Origin: Thalassobacillus_A hwangdonensis
GTDB lineage: Bacteria; Bacillota; Bacilli; Bacillales; Halobacillaceae
Direction of reading: 5' to 3'
DNA length: 64,000 nucleotides
Assembly: GCF_042675915.1 (NCBI RefSeq)
Contig: NZ_JBHTKL010000005.1
Location: forward strand, 1,123,163 to 1,187,162
Shown: positions 7,581-15,042 of the stretch, piece after piece
Layout of the letters: every line of letters starts with the position of its first letter
Position numbering within the stretch: the first letter of the stretch is position 1
Translations under genes and position numbers: made by a program
Notes under the pieces: generated by a model
Databases searched by the model: none
What the model was told of the DNA's origin: nothing
The model's input: only the letters and a program-made list of their open reading frames with translations

Positions 7581-8759
7581 GTGCATGGAGAATTTCCTTC
7601 ATTGCTCGGAGCGGGTATTGTCCTTCTCTTCATCTTTTACCTTGGCTATCTCAGTCTGAAAATCAAGTTTCCGAATGTTATCTTATATATTCTGCTTGGA
7701 ATTGTTCTAGCGGATGTATTGACTGACAATGAGCTGCTCTATTTTGCGAGTGAAATCGGAATCGTATTATTGTTTTTCCTGCTTGGCCTGGAATTCAATG
7801 TCAAGCGGCTTGGAGGAATCGCCAAAAAGATCTGGCCATCCGGACTGCTGGATGTCGGACTGAGTCTTGGTGTTTCGATGTTGATGGCAATGGCCTTCGG
7901 GATGAGTCTGTTCGACTCGTTTCTAATCGGGGGGATTGCTTATGCAACCAGCTCCTCAATCACAGCAAAATTGCTTGATGATCGCGGCAGGATGGCGAAT
8001 ACGGAAACGGAATTCATGCTCGCGATCCTCATTTTTGAAGACCTGGTAGCTCCCATCGTCGTTGCAATCCTTATCGGAGTCAGTTCAGGTGAAACCTTCA
8101 CAACTGCATCCTTCCTGATTCTGATTGGTAAGATTGTCGGTCTGACAGCTGGAGCGATCTTATTAGGCAAAACGGTGTTCAAACGTTTCGAAAAATTCCT
8201 TGCTAGAATCGAGGATGAAGATTTCAAGATTGCGTTACTAGTGGGAATCGCCTTATCTTATGGCGGTCTTGCATTATACTTAGGACTGTCAGAAGTGCTT
8301 GGAGCCTTCCTGGCAGGGATGATGCTCGCTGAGATTGGTAAAATCGAGCGGGTGGAACATACAGTATTACCGATCAGGGATTTGATGCTGCCTACCTTTT
8401 TCGTTTATTTCGGTACGACCATCAAATTCGGTGACGGGGTGCCGATGGGACTGTTCCTCGTGCTGCTGATTATCTGGTCCATTATTGCCAAGGTGCTGCT
8501 CGGGATACTTGGTGGTCCGATTTACGGCTTGTCAAAACGAGCATCACTAAGAGCGGGCCTGTCGATGTGTGCAAGAGGAGAGTTCTCTGTCGTCATCGCC
8601 AGTGTGGCAGTCGGCAGTATCAAGATATTCAGCGGAATCTATATCGTAGTTGCTGCATTCATCGGAATGCTGCTGTTTGAGAAAGCACCGGCCATCACTA
8701 CGAAGATTTATGGAAAACCCGAACGGAAAAAGAAAAACTTGAAAGTTCCAGGATCATAA
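7581..8759 (+). CDS. khtU: KhtU-like CPA2 cation/proton antiporter
   Basis: The product (392 residues) is a polytopic membrane protein of the CPA2 monovalent cation:proton antiporter family with about 12 helices. It has the Na+/H+ exchanger core, including IGIVLLFFLLGLEF (about residues 58-71) and an acidic LIFEDLVAPI in the transport core. It lacks a cytosolic RCK domain, which is supplied in trans by KhtT. The start is GTG 7581 after GGAGAGG. The likely role is K+ or Na+ efflux and pH or turgor control, fitting a salt-tolerant lifestyle. Confidence 0.9.
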   Translation: MHGEFPSLLGAGIVLLFIFYLGYLSLKIKFPNVILYILLGIVLADVLTDNELLYFASEIGIVLLFFLLGLEFNVKRLGGIAKKIWPSGLLDVGLSLGVSMLMAMAFGMSLFDSFLIGGIAYATSSSITAKLLDDRGRMANTETEFMLAILIFEDLVAPIVVAILIGVSSGETFTTASFLILIGKIVGLTAGAILLGKTVFKRFEKFLARIEDEDFKIALLVGIALSYGGLALYLGLSEVLGAFLAGMMLAEIGKIERVEHTVLPIRDLMLPTFFVYFGTTIKFGDGVPMGLFLVLLIIWSIIAKVLLGILGGPIYGLSKRASLRAGLSMCARGEFSVVIASVAVGSIKIFSGIYIVVAAFIGMLLFEKAPAITTKIYGKPERKKKNLKVPGS

Positions 8760-8761
8760 GC

Positions 8762-8795
8762 AAAAGCGGATGCATTGGTGAGCATCCGCTTTTTT
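8762..8795. terminator. Bidirectional terminator between khtU and kapB
   Basis: A 12 bp stem (AAAAGCGGATGC with GCATCCGCTTTT), an 8-base loop and T-rich ends on both strands. Confidence 0.9.
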
Positions 8796-8799
8796 GAAT

Positions 8800-9186
8800 T
8801 TATTTATTAGGGAAATACTGTGCTTCCAGTGATTCCAGTTGATCCAGTGCCTGATCATTGAATTCGGAATCGCGCCGCTTTAGTTTTTCTTTAAGCTTAT
8901 CGATGGAAGCCTGTAATGAGTCTTCATACGCTGGTACTTCTCCATCGAAGGCTTTGACCGCCTGCTTGGAAACGTTCGCCTTTTCTCGATGGCTGAGTGC
9001 TTTACGCTGATGGAAGAAGACCCCCTCGGTTTTTCCCGGATTATGCAGATCTCCTTGCATCGGATGCTTTTCGACCGCATGCACTTCGACCAGGTAGTTC
9101 GGGTCGCGGTCCTCTATGACTTTCGCTATGTAGCTGCCTGATTTGTAATGAGCGATGACGTGGTCACCGATTTGAATGTTGGACAT
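8800..9186 (-). CDS. kapB: Kinase-associated protein B
   Basis: This 128-residue protein matches KapB in length and motifs: KHPMQGDLHNP (about residues 37-47), FFHQRKALSHREK, and GEVPAYEDSL. In B. subtilis KapB is encoded beside the sporulation kinase KinB and is needed for full KinB signalling into the Spo0A phosphorelay. ATG 9186 has AAAGGAGG in front; in-frame extension upstream lacks a ribosome site. There is no kinB here: the flanking genes are khtU and a small membrane protein. The protein has no lipobox or signal peptide in this version. Confidence 0.85.
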   Translation of the reverse strand: MSNIQIGDHVIAHYKSGSYIAKVIEDRDPNYLVEVHAVEKHPMQGDLHNPGKTEGVFFHQRKALSHREKANVSKQAVKAFDGEVPAYEDSLQASIDKLKEKLKRRDSEFNDQALDQLESLEAQYFPNK

Positions 9187-9300
9187 AGCTGAACCTCCTT
9201 TTGCTACCATTGTAACAAAACTGTCGAAGGATTCTGCATCAACAGATTTTTAGGTGAGCGGGATTCTGTTATAATGGGCATGTATGAAAAGAAGGAAGTG

Positions 9301-9513
9301 ATGCCATTTATGATGGAATTTCTGTATTTTCCGGAGGATAAGACGGAATATATCCCTGCAGTATTATCGTTGATCCTGTTTGTAGCACTTGCAGCAATAG
9401 CGATGTACTTTTTTGTGAAAGTATCCAAAAAGCAGGAAAAACAGGCGGATGAACAAGTCAGGAAAATCAAGGAACAACAGAATAAAGAACAGTCCAACGT
9501 GCCAGGGGAATGA
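9301..9513 (+). CDS. Small single-pass membrane protein
   Basis: A 70-residue protein with one hydrophobic segment (about residues 18-38, IPAVLSLILFVALAAIAMYF) and a charged, Lys/Glu/Gln-rich cytosolic tail that could form a coiled coil. I do not recognise a family. ATG 9301 is chosen because AAGGAAG at 9291-9297 precedes it. It has its own terminator, whose loop contains the stop codon. Confidence 0.65.
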   Translation: MPFMMEFLYFPEDKTEYIPAVLSLILFVALAAIAMYFFVKVSKKQEKQADEQVRKIKEQQNKEQSNVPGE

Positions 9514-9528
9514 CCCTGGCATTTTTTT
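9500..9528 (+). terminator. Terminator overlapping the 70-residue gene's stop
   Basis: TGCCAGGG pairs with CCCTGGCA around loop GAATGA, which holds the TGA stop; seven T follow. Confidence 0.9.
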
Positions 9529-9594
9529 ACTTTACTAATATAAAAAGGGAGATTTTTGGATAAGCTAGGGGGAAACGGAGAAAGGACGAATGTC

Positions 9595-10167
9595 ATGCAC
9601 CCTAGACTATTGATGATTTGCGGCTTATTCCTGCTTCTGGCTGCATGTCAGAATGAAAGCCGTTCCTTTATTGAGGTAGGAATGTATAATCCCGACGGGG
9701 ACATGATCGGGACTGCAAAGCTTACCGAAAAGCCGGAAGGTGTTCAAGTGAAGCTTAGTGTCGAAGGATTGGAACCTGGTCCACACGGAATCCACATCCA
9801 CGAGTACCCGAAATGTGAAGGACCTGACTTTACAAGTGCAGGGAACCATTTTAATCCGACTGGAAAAATGCATGGGTTGATGAATGCAGAGGGAGCTCAT
9901 ATTGGTGATATGCCGAACGTAGAACCTGGTGAAACAGGTCTCGCTGAAGCCGAACTGATGGTGGCAGAAGCGACTTTGAAAGATGGTAAGAATTCACTTG
10001 TGAAGGGGGAAGGAACATCGATCGTCATCCATGCTGGACCTGATGATGGGATGTCACAGCCTTCCGGGGATTCAGGAGAGAGGATTGCCTGTGGTGTGAT
10101 CCAATTGAACAAAGATGGAGAACTGCCTACTGACCCGACGGAACAAAACAAAAAGAAAGAAAAATAA
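9595..10167 (+). CDS. sodC: Cu/Zn superoxide dismutase lipoprotein
   Basis: The 190-residue precursor has a lipoprotein signal with lipobox LLAAC (Cys18), so it is anchored outside the membrane. It converts superoxide to peroxide and oxygen. All metal ligands are present: His67 and His69 (GIHIHE), bridging His85 (NHFNP), His93, His102 and Asp105 (HIGD), and His146 (VIHAGPDD). Cys74 and Cys166 can form the structural disulfide and Arg163 lies at the channel position. B. subtilis YojM is the nearest recalled homologue and is reported to lack one Cu ligand; this one looks complete. ATG 9595 follows GAAAGGA. Confidence 0.92.
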   Translation: MHPRLLMICGLFLLLAACQNESRSFIEVGMYNPDGDMIGTAKLTEKPEGVQVKLSVEGLEPGPHGIHIHEYPKCEGPDFTSAGNHFNPTGKMHGLMNAEGAHIGDMPNVEPGETGLAEAELMVAEATLKDGKNSLVKGEGTSIVIHAGPDDGMSQPSGDSGERIACGVIQLNKDGELPTDPTEQNKKKEK

Positions 10168-10196
10168 ACAAGAGCAGCCATATGGCTGCTCTTGTT
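10167..10196. terminator. Bidirectional terminator between sodC and patB
   Basis: A perfect 30 bp palindrome (arms AACAAGAGCAGCCAT) between convergent genes. Confidence 0.88.
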
Positions 10197-10198
10197 CA

Positions 10199-11371
10199 TT
10201 ATAGACGTTTGAACGCTTGTACGATGCGTTCTACACCATCTTCTAATGTCTTGCGGGGACAGGCAAGATTCATGCGAAGAAAGCCTTCTCCGCCTTCTCC
10301 GAACCATTTGCCGTCATTCAACCCGACACGTGCTTCTGTCTCCATGTAATCCTTCAGCTTTTGATGGCTGAGGCCTGTACCGCTGAAATCGATCCACATC
10401 AAGTAGGTACCTTCCTGCCGAATCACCGTGACACCTTCCAGTTCTTTATGGAAACGTTCCGTCACATAGTCTCTATGGCTCTCAAGAGTTTCGTTGAGCT
10501 CTTCCAGCCACGCCTCACCATGCTGATAAGCAGCTTCCAACGCTGTCAAACCGAAGATGTTGAGCATTCCCATACCATTGTTCTTGAACTGCTCATCAAG
10601 CTGCTTTTTCTTTTCAGCATCAGCGGTGACGATATAGGAAGCCTGCAGACCTGCCAAATTAAATGTTTTCGTCGGAGATAGGCATGTAATTGTCTGTTTG
10701 TTGATGCGATCGGATAACGTAGCGATCGGTACGTGCTTATGGCCAGGCAGGATGATATCAGCATGGATCTCATCTGAAAAGATGACTACATCATGCTTGA
10801 GACAAATATCTGCCATCCGCTGCAATTCTTCTTCTGTCCACACTCTTCCTACCGGATTATGCGGATTACATAGAATGAATGCTTTCACATCGTTGGATAC
10901 GATTTTCTCCTCAAAATCTTCAAAGTCGATTTCATAGCTTGTATCATTCCGCTTCAATTCGTTTGTGACCAGTTTACGGTTGTGGCGCTTGATCACATCG
11001 AAAAATGGCGCATAAACGGGTGTCTGGATGAGTACGCCATCGTTTTCCTCAGTAAATGCCTGGATCATCATGTACAGGCTTGGCACGACCCCCGGACTAT
11101 AGGAAATCCATTCTGTGTCGATGTCCCAGCCATGTCTTCGATTCAGCCAGTTCTGAATCGTAGTATGGACTTCATCATCCGGCAGGGTGTAACCGAAAAT
11201 TCCATGCTGCGCTCGTTCAGAGATGGCATCGAGCACAGGCTGTGGCGATTTGAAATCCATATCCGCCACCCACATCGGAAGGATATCCTCCCCTGTGAAC
11301 AACAATTTGCTTCGATCCCACTTGACGGAGCGTGTTCCTGTACGGTCCGTCACTTCTTCAAAACGACTCAT
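10199..11371 (-). CDS. patB: PLP-dependent C-S lyase / cystathionine beta-lyase (PatB)
   Basis: The 390-residue fold-type I aminotransferase-like enzyme belongs to the MalY/PatB group, which cleaves cystathionine and other cysteine S-conjugates to pyruvate, ammonia and a thiol. Visible signatures are LPMWVADMDF near the N-terminus, LCNPHNPVGRVW, the cofactor Asp in FSDEIHADI, the Schiff-base Lys in LSPTKTFNLAGLQ, and the C-terminal Arg in FLRMNLACP. The start is ATG 11371 after AGGAGTG. B. subtilis patB lies in the same kap-yug neighbourhood. Confidence 0.92.
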   Translation of the reverse strand: MSRFEEVTDRTGTRSVKWDRSKLLFTGEDILPMWVADMDFKSPQPVLDAISERAQHGIFGYTLPDDEVHTTIQNWLNRRHGWDIDTEWISYSPGVVPSLYMMIQAFTEENDGVLIQTPVYAPFFDVIKRHNRKLVTNELKRNDTSYEIDFEDFEEKIVSNDVKAFILCNPHNPVGRVWTEEELQRMADICLKHDVVIFSDEIHADIILPGHKHVPIATLSDRINKQTITCLSPTKTFNLAGLQASYIVTADAEKKKQLDEQFKNNGMGMLNIFGLTALEAAYQHGEAWLEELNETLESHRDYVTERFHKELEGVTVIRQEGTYLMWIDFSGTGLSHQKLKDYMETEARVGLNDGKWFGEGGEGFLRMNLACPRKTLEDGVERIVQAFKRL

Positions 11372-11570
11372 CGAATCACTCCTGACAATAATTTCACTTT
11401 ACAAGTATCATATCGAAAGCATTTCAAAATGAGAAATAAGCTGTTTGTAGATTGCTGATTCTGATTAAAGTTTGGCGTTTTCTGATTGATTGGGCTGCTT
11501 TTCTAATTAAAATCTCTCGATTACTGCTTAAATATAAGGATATTCAAATCAAATCTACTTATTTTCCACA

Positions 11571-11650
11571 TAAAAAAAGCAAAGCGGACGTTCGCTTTGC
11601 TTAACAGGGGGAATACGAGAAAGTCTTACGATACTACATATTGCCACTTT
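11571..11650 (-). ncRNA. Candidate C-rich small RNA, RsaE/RoxS-like
   Basis: On the minus strand a strong terminator (AAGCAAAGCG, loop AACGTC, CGCTTTGCTT, then a run of T, 11571-11602) has no protein gene feeding it. Directly 5' is the unpaired C-rich segment TTTCTCGTATTCCCCCTGTT (11625-11606), preceded by AT-rich DNA with TATATC and a TTGACA further up (11692-11697). The order 'TTTCTC, C-run, TGTT, AGC, terminator hairpin' resembles my memory of RsaE/RoxS, a Firmicutes sRNA that pairs with Shine-Dalgarno sites of central-metabolism mRNAs. The 5' end is estimated. No Rex or ResD site was found near it. Confidence 0.45.
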
Positions 11651-11753
11651 GGATATAAAATAAACCACTTTTTTTAGAAAAAAATTCTTTTTGTCAAAAA
11701 AGATGATAAAACACGGGAAGTGGGATTGTTAGAAAATGTTTTTTTCTTTATTC

Positions 11754-11780
11754 TGAAACAAAACAGTAAAACAGTGCGTT
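11754..11780 (+). promoter_or_regulatory. ECF-type autoregulatory promoter
   Basis: TGAAAC (11754-11759), 17 bp, then CGTT (11777) match the -35 GAAAC and -10 CGT of SigM/SigW/SigX-class promoters. It lies 40 bp before the sigma gene, indicating self-activation. The rest of 11372-11818 holds only the candidate sRNA. Confidence 0.7.
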
Positions 11781-11818
11781 ACATATGCAGAACCGGTTCA
11801 AGTACAGGAGGGCAAGGG

Positions 11819-12376
11819 ATGGATGAGGTGAATATGATCAAGCGAGTCAAGGATGGCGACCATGAAGCGTTCCGTTTTCTAATGCAGCGATATAAATCGA
11901 CAGTAGAAAAGTTCGCTTTCCAATTTGGTCTGCTTCCGGATGAAGTACAGGATGTCACACAGGAAGTTTTTCTGAAAGTATATAATAATATCTCCAAATA
12001 TGAAGGTGGGAAGTTTTCGACGTGGATCTATCAAATCTGTCTGAACGTAACGCGGGATTATTTCCGAAAACAGCAGCGTGAACGTCGAAAATGGAAAAAA
12101 GCTCAACGTGATGCCGAAGTCACCTTTCGGGAAGAGACTGCAAAATACTTTTCCAGCGAAGAAAAAGCAGAGATGCATGGGTTCATAAGAGGACTGAATG
12201 AAAAATATCGTACGCCGATCATACTGTATTACTTTCACGAGATGAGCTATGAAGAGATTGCGGAGGCGACAAAAGTAAGCTTGTCCGCAGTGAAATCAAG
12301 GATTCATCGAGCAAAGGCGAAATTGAAAACAGCTTATGAAAATTCTCCAGTAGAGGAGGTACGAAATCATGGCTGA
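11819..12376 (+). CDS. ECF RNA polymerase sigma factor
   Basis: This 185-residue protein has sigma region 2 (DVTQEVFLKVYNNISKYEGG, then FSTWIYQICLNVTRDYFRK, about residues 45-85) and region 4 with helix-turn-helix (EMSYEEIAEATKVSLSAVK, about 142-160), the standard ECF layout without regions 1 and 3. ATG 11819 follows AGGAGGG at 11806-11812 and lies downstream of the ECF promoter; the longer frame from 11720 would begin upstream of that promoter. It overlaps the next gene by 8 bp, as expected for a sigma/anti-sigma pair. I cannot name which B. subtilis sigma it corresponds to. Confidence 0.9.
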   Translation: MDEVNMIKRVKDGDHEAFRFLMQRYKSTVEKFAFQFGLLPDEVQDVTQEVFLKVYNNISKYEGGKFSTWIYQICLNVTRDYFRKQQRERRKWKKAQRDAEVTFREETAKYFSSEEKAEMHGFIRGLNEKYRTPIILYYFHEMSYEEIAEATKVSLSAVKSRIHRAKAKLKTAYENSPVEEVRNHG

Positions 12377-14048
12377 GAAGAAATTCGAAGAACTGATGAA
12401 ATCGATGAAATGCGATTATGACAATGTGTCAATCGAGACCGATGAAGATAAAATTATGGATCGTCTCCCATCGAAAAGAAAACGGCCAACATGGATTAGA
12501 GCCCTATCTTATGGGAGTGCACTTGCAGCGGCGGCAGCTTTGTTTATCATTCTTTCACTTGGATATATAAATGAGGATGCCAGTAAACAGGGTGATGAAG
12601 TGCAAAATCAAGAAGTTCCAGGAAGTCTGATTGAGACCTTTGATAAGAATAAGGAGCGTTTCGAGAAGTCTTTAGGTGTTGGCGATGCCTCTGAGTTTGA
12701 AGAGGTGAAGCAGGCGAAGCGGATAGTAGAAGTGAATAAGGGTGAAGAGGACCCGGAGAAAATAGAAGACGCTCAGCTTGCGATCATCGAATGGTTCCAG
12801 ACGCCTGAAATGGAACTGAAGATTGCAGTGGATAACGCAGATGGGCGGTCAGATACCTCATTTGCATTCAGTCTGAGGGATGTCACTAGCAAGCTGGAAA
12901 TTTTCAAACCTTCGATGCAAGCTTATTGGGAGCGGGTAGTAAGCAGTGAGGGAGGGCTTAGTCAGCAGGAGAGCGAAACCATCATTGAAGCTTTAAATAA
13001 TGGTGAAGACTACAGGCCTTCAAAGGAAATCAACCATGCATTGAATGTTCTGGAAAAGCAAGGGTACACACTAGTTCCGAGCCTTGGAAAGGATATTAAG
13101 CTCTTGGTGATGATCAACCACGACTGGATATTGGAGAAGCTTGATGACTCGTTGATTACTGAAGAACTCAAATCTTATTACGATATTCAAGATGAACTTG
13201 AGGTACTATATGCCTCACAGGATGCTGATGAATCTCATTCATGGATGGATAGTCAGTTCGTGCTTCTTCAAATTGAAGAGCACTTGGAGAAATACAACAA
13301 GGATGACCCCTATCATCAGCAAGCGATTCTGACGGGTGAAGCTGGAAGGGTGCTTAGTATCTTTGTAAGTGCTGGTGTGAATGTGGGAGAAGAAATTCCT
13401 GCAGAAGCGGAAGGGGTTTTCGAGGACTTTCTGGATGAAAATCAGACGTCTAAATTCTACGGACTGGTCAATACAGCGTTACAGACGTATGAAGAAAATG
13501 ACTGGCGAAGAGAAGGTTTTGAAATTTACGGTCAACTTATTGATATGATGTACCGTGATTATGATCCTGAAAACCAGCCACAGTTCCCGTACGATAGAAT
13601 CCGTGATAATATAGCGTTGATTCCTCAGGGGGAGTTGCAAGACGTTTATGAGAACTATAGCCAGTCACAAAACGACCTTCTTCTGGAAGGATTGTCAGCA
13701 TACGACGTTATGCGCCTTTACATGATGGCATCCGACGAAGATGATTTTGAAACGGTATATGCGCTGACGATGAAACAGGACAATTATGGATACCCTGAAG
13801 ACAAAGAGCAATGGCGTGAAGAGTTCCTTGGCTTTGACAATGCGCATAAATATTTAAATTTGGAGCACGACACTGGTTATGTGCTCGAATATATAGATGA
13901 AGGGCCGGAAGATGTAGAGCCGAATAATCCGGAAAAAAGATTTACTTTCCTCAATGAGAACGGAGAAGTGGTGACAGGTGGCCTTGCTTTCCGCATGGTC
14001 CAGCGCGAAGATGGGGTGTGGAAAGTTCCCCATATGTCCATGCAGTAA
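12369..14048 (+). CDS. Large membrane-anchored probable anti-sigma factor
   Basis: A 559-residue protein with a short cytosolic part (about 1-45), one membrane helix (about 46-66, SALAAAAALFIILSLGYI) and a very acidic extracytoplasmic region of nearly 490 residues. The C-terminus (FTFLNENGEV to VWKVPHMSMQ) looks like a small beta-rich unit. There is no His-x3-Cys-x2-Cys zinc anti-sigma motif. Position, topology and overlapping start codon (GAGGAGG at 12354) make it the likely regulator of the preceding sigma factor, which it would hold at the membrane. It is longer than typical anti-sigmas such as RsiX. Function is inference from context. Confidence 0.65.
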   Translation: MAEKKFEELMKSMKCDYDNVSIETDEDKIMDRLPSKRKRPTWIRALSYGSALAAAAALFIILSLGYINEDASKQGDEVQNQEVPGSLIETFDKNKERFEKSLGVGDASEFEEVKQAKRIVEVNKGEEDPEKIEDAQLAIIEWFQTPEMELKIAVDNADGRSDTSFAFSLRDVTSKLEIFKPSMQAYWERVVSSEGGLSQQESETIIEALNNGEDYRPSKEINHALNVLEKQGYTLVPSLGKDIKLLVMINHDWILEKLDDSLITEELKSYYDIQDELEVLYASQDADESHSWMDSQFVLLQIEEHLEKYNKDDPYHQQAILTGEAGRVLSIFVSAGVNVGEEIPAEAEGVFEDFLDENQTSKFYGLVNTALQTYEENDWRREGFEIYGQLIDMMYRDYDPENQPQFPYDRIRDNIALIPQGELQDVYENYSQSQNDLLLEGLSAYDVMRLYMMASDEDDFETVYALTMKQDNYGYPEDKEQWREEFLGFDNAHKYLNLEHDTGYVLEYIDEGPEDVEPNNPEKRFTFLNENGEVVTGGLAFRMVQREDGVWKVPHMSMQ

Positions 14049-14060
14049 CCTTAAATATCT

Positions 14061-14089
14061 TTGCTATAATACAACTTTTATGGTAGAAT
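14061..14089 (+). promoter_or_regulatory. SigA-type promoter of yugI
   Basis: TTGCTA, 17 bp, TAGAAT, ending about 50 bp before the yugI start. Confidence 0.7.
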
Positions 14090-14139
14090 CAATAATTGCG
14101 TAAAAAGTTACGAATAATATAAATCAGGAGTTGTATAGC

Positions 14140-14538
14140 ATGGCAGAGAAGTTCGAAGTAGGTCAAGTTCTAGAAGGTAAAGTTACTGGTATTCAACCAT
14201 ACGGTGCATTCGTTGCCCTTGATGATCAAGTCCAAGGCTTGGTTCATATTTCAGAAGTCACTCACGGATTCGTTAAAGATATCAATGAGCACCTTTCTGA
14301 AGGAGATGAAGTTAAGGTCAAGATCCTTAACATCGACGAGAAAAGCAACAAGTATTCCCTTTCTATCCGTGCGACTCAGGAAGCACCGAAGAAAGAAGCT
14401 CGCCGTCCACGCAAGCCACAAGCTCAAAAGCAGCAGGTTCAGCAAGATAACAGTGCTGGCTTCAACACTTTGAAAGATAAGCTTGAAGAGTGGATCGAGC
14501 AGTCTGAAGACCGCGCGAGCACTTACCGTAACAACTAA
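14140..14538 (+). CDS. yugI: S1 RNA-binding domain protein, general stress protein 13
   Basis: The 132-residue protein has one S1 domain (about residues 5-75: VLEGKVTGIQPYGAFVALDD, GLVHISEVTHGFVKD, KYSLSIRAT), a basic Arg/Lys/Gln linker, and a conserved tail GFNTLKDKLEEWIEQS. It matches YugI/GSP13 of B. subtilis, a ribosome-associated RNA-binding protein. ATG 14140 has AGGAG at 14126-14130; TTG 14131 is in frame but unlikely. Monocistronic with its own promoter and terminator. Confidence 0.92.
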   Translation: MAEKFEVGQVLEGKVTGIQPYGAFVALDDQVQGLVHISEVTHGFVKDINEHLSEGDEVKVKILNIDEKSNKYSLSIRATQEAPKKEARRPRKPQAQKQQVQQDNSAGFNTLKDKLEEWIEQSEDRASTYRNN

Positions 14539-14549
14539 TTTGATCCTAA

Positions 14550-14586
14550 AGAAAAGCCCGAGCCTGCATAGGCCCGGGCTTTTCTG
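14550..14586 (+). terminator. Terminator of yugI
   Basis: AGAAAAGCCCGAGCC pairs with GGCCCGGGCTTTTCT with a single mismatch, loop of six. Confidence 0.85.
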
Positions 14587-14595
14587 TGTTCTATA

Positions 14596-14653
14596 GAGGG
14601 ACAGCACTCCATCGCGTTAAAGCGGTGGGGGACTGTCCCTCATTGCTTTACAG
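14596..14653. repeat. GGGACAGTCC compound palindrome, copy 2
   Basis: GAGGGACAG, then CGCGTTAAAGCG, then GGGACTGTCCCTC and TTGCTTTACAGCGG follow the order of the copy at 1980-2051. The outer arms GAGGGACAG and CTGTCCCTC pair; the second arm pair has decayed. Confidence 0.7.
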
Positions 14654-14662
14654 CGGTGAAGC

Positions 14663-14896
14663 TTATGTGGTTGGTTCTGTGCGGTCAGCGTATTCTCTAT
14701 CTGGTTTGAATAGCAGGGAAATGGCAATGACTCCACTGATTCCAACCAGTGTATAGATGATTCGTGCGAATGCGCCGCTTTGCTCTCCGCCGCCGAATAG
14801 TCCTGCGACTAGATCGTACTGGAATAGTCCGATCAAGCCCCAGTTCACAGCGCCGATGATGACTAGTGTCAAAGCAATCCGTTGAATCAGGTTCAT
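14663..14896 (-). CDS. yuzA: DUF378 small membrane protein (YuzA)
   Basis: The 77-residue protein has two membrane helices with the family sequence ALTLVIIGAVNWGLIGLF in the first and a C-terminal polar tail. It matches DUF378/YuzA; function unknown. ATG 14896 follows GGAGGTAATCAC. It is divergent from the alcohol dehydrogenase gene and ends next to the palindromic repeat. Confidence 0.88.
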   Translation of the reverse strand: MNLIQRIALTLVIIGAVNWGLIGLFQYDLVAGLFGGGEQSGAFARIIYTLVGISGVIAISLLFKPDREYADRTEPTT

Positions 14897-15042
14897 GTGT
14901 GATTACCTCCATTAATAGTAAGATGATGTTCGCGTTTAGCATCACACATTTTCCAAATAATATACATGAAGCTGATGTTTTGAGTGAGCAGCTGATTTCA
15001 TCCATAATAAGTGATGTATTGCATCGAAAGGAGAGACGACGA

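Noticed and set aside
11720..11818. Extended N-terminus of the ECF sigma factor
   Set aside because: It would start upstream of the ECF promoter and adds sequence unrelated to sigma factors; ATG 11819 has AGGAGGG.
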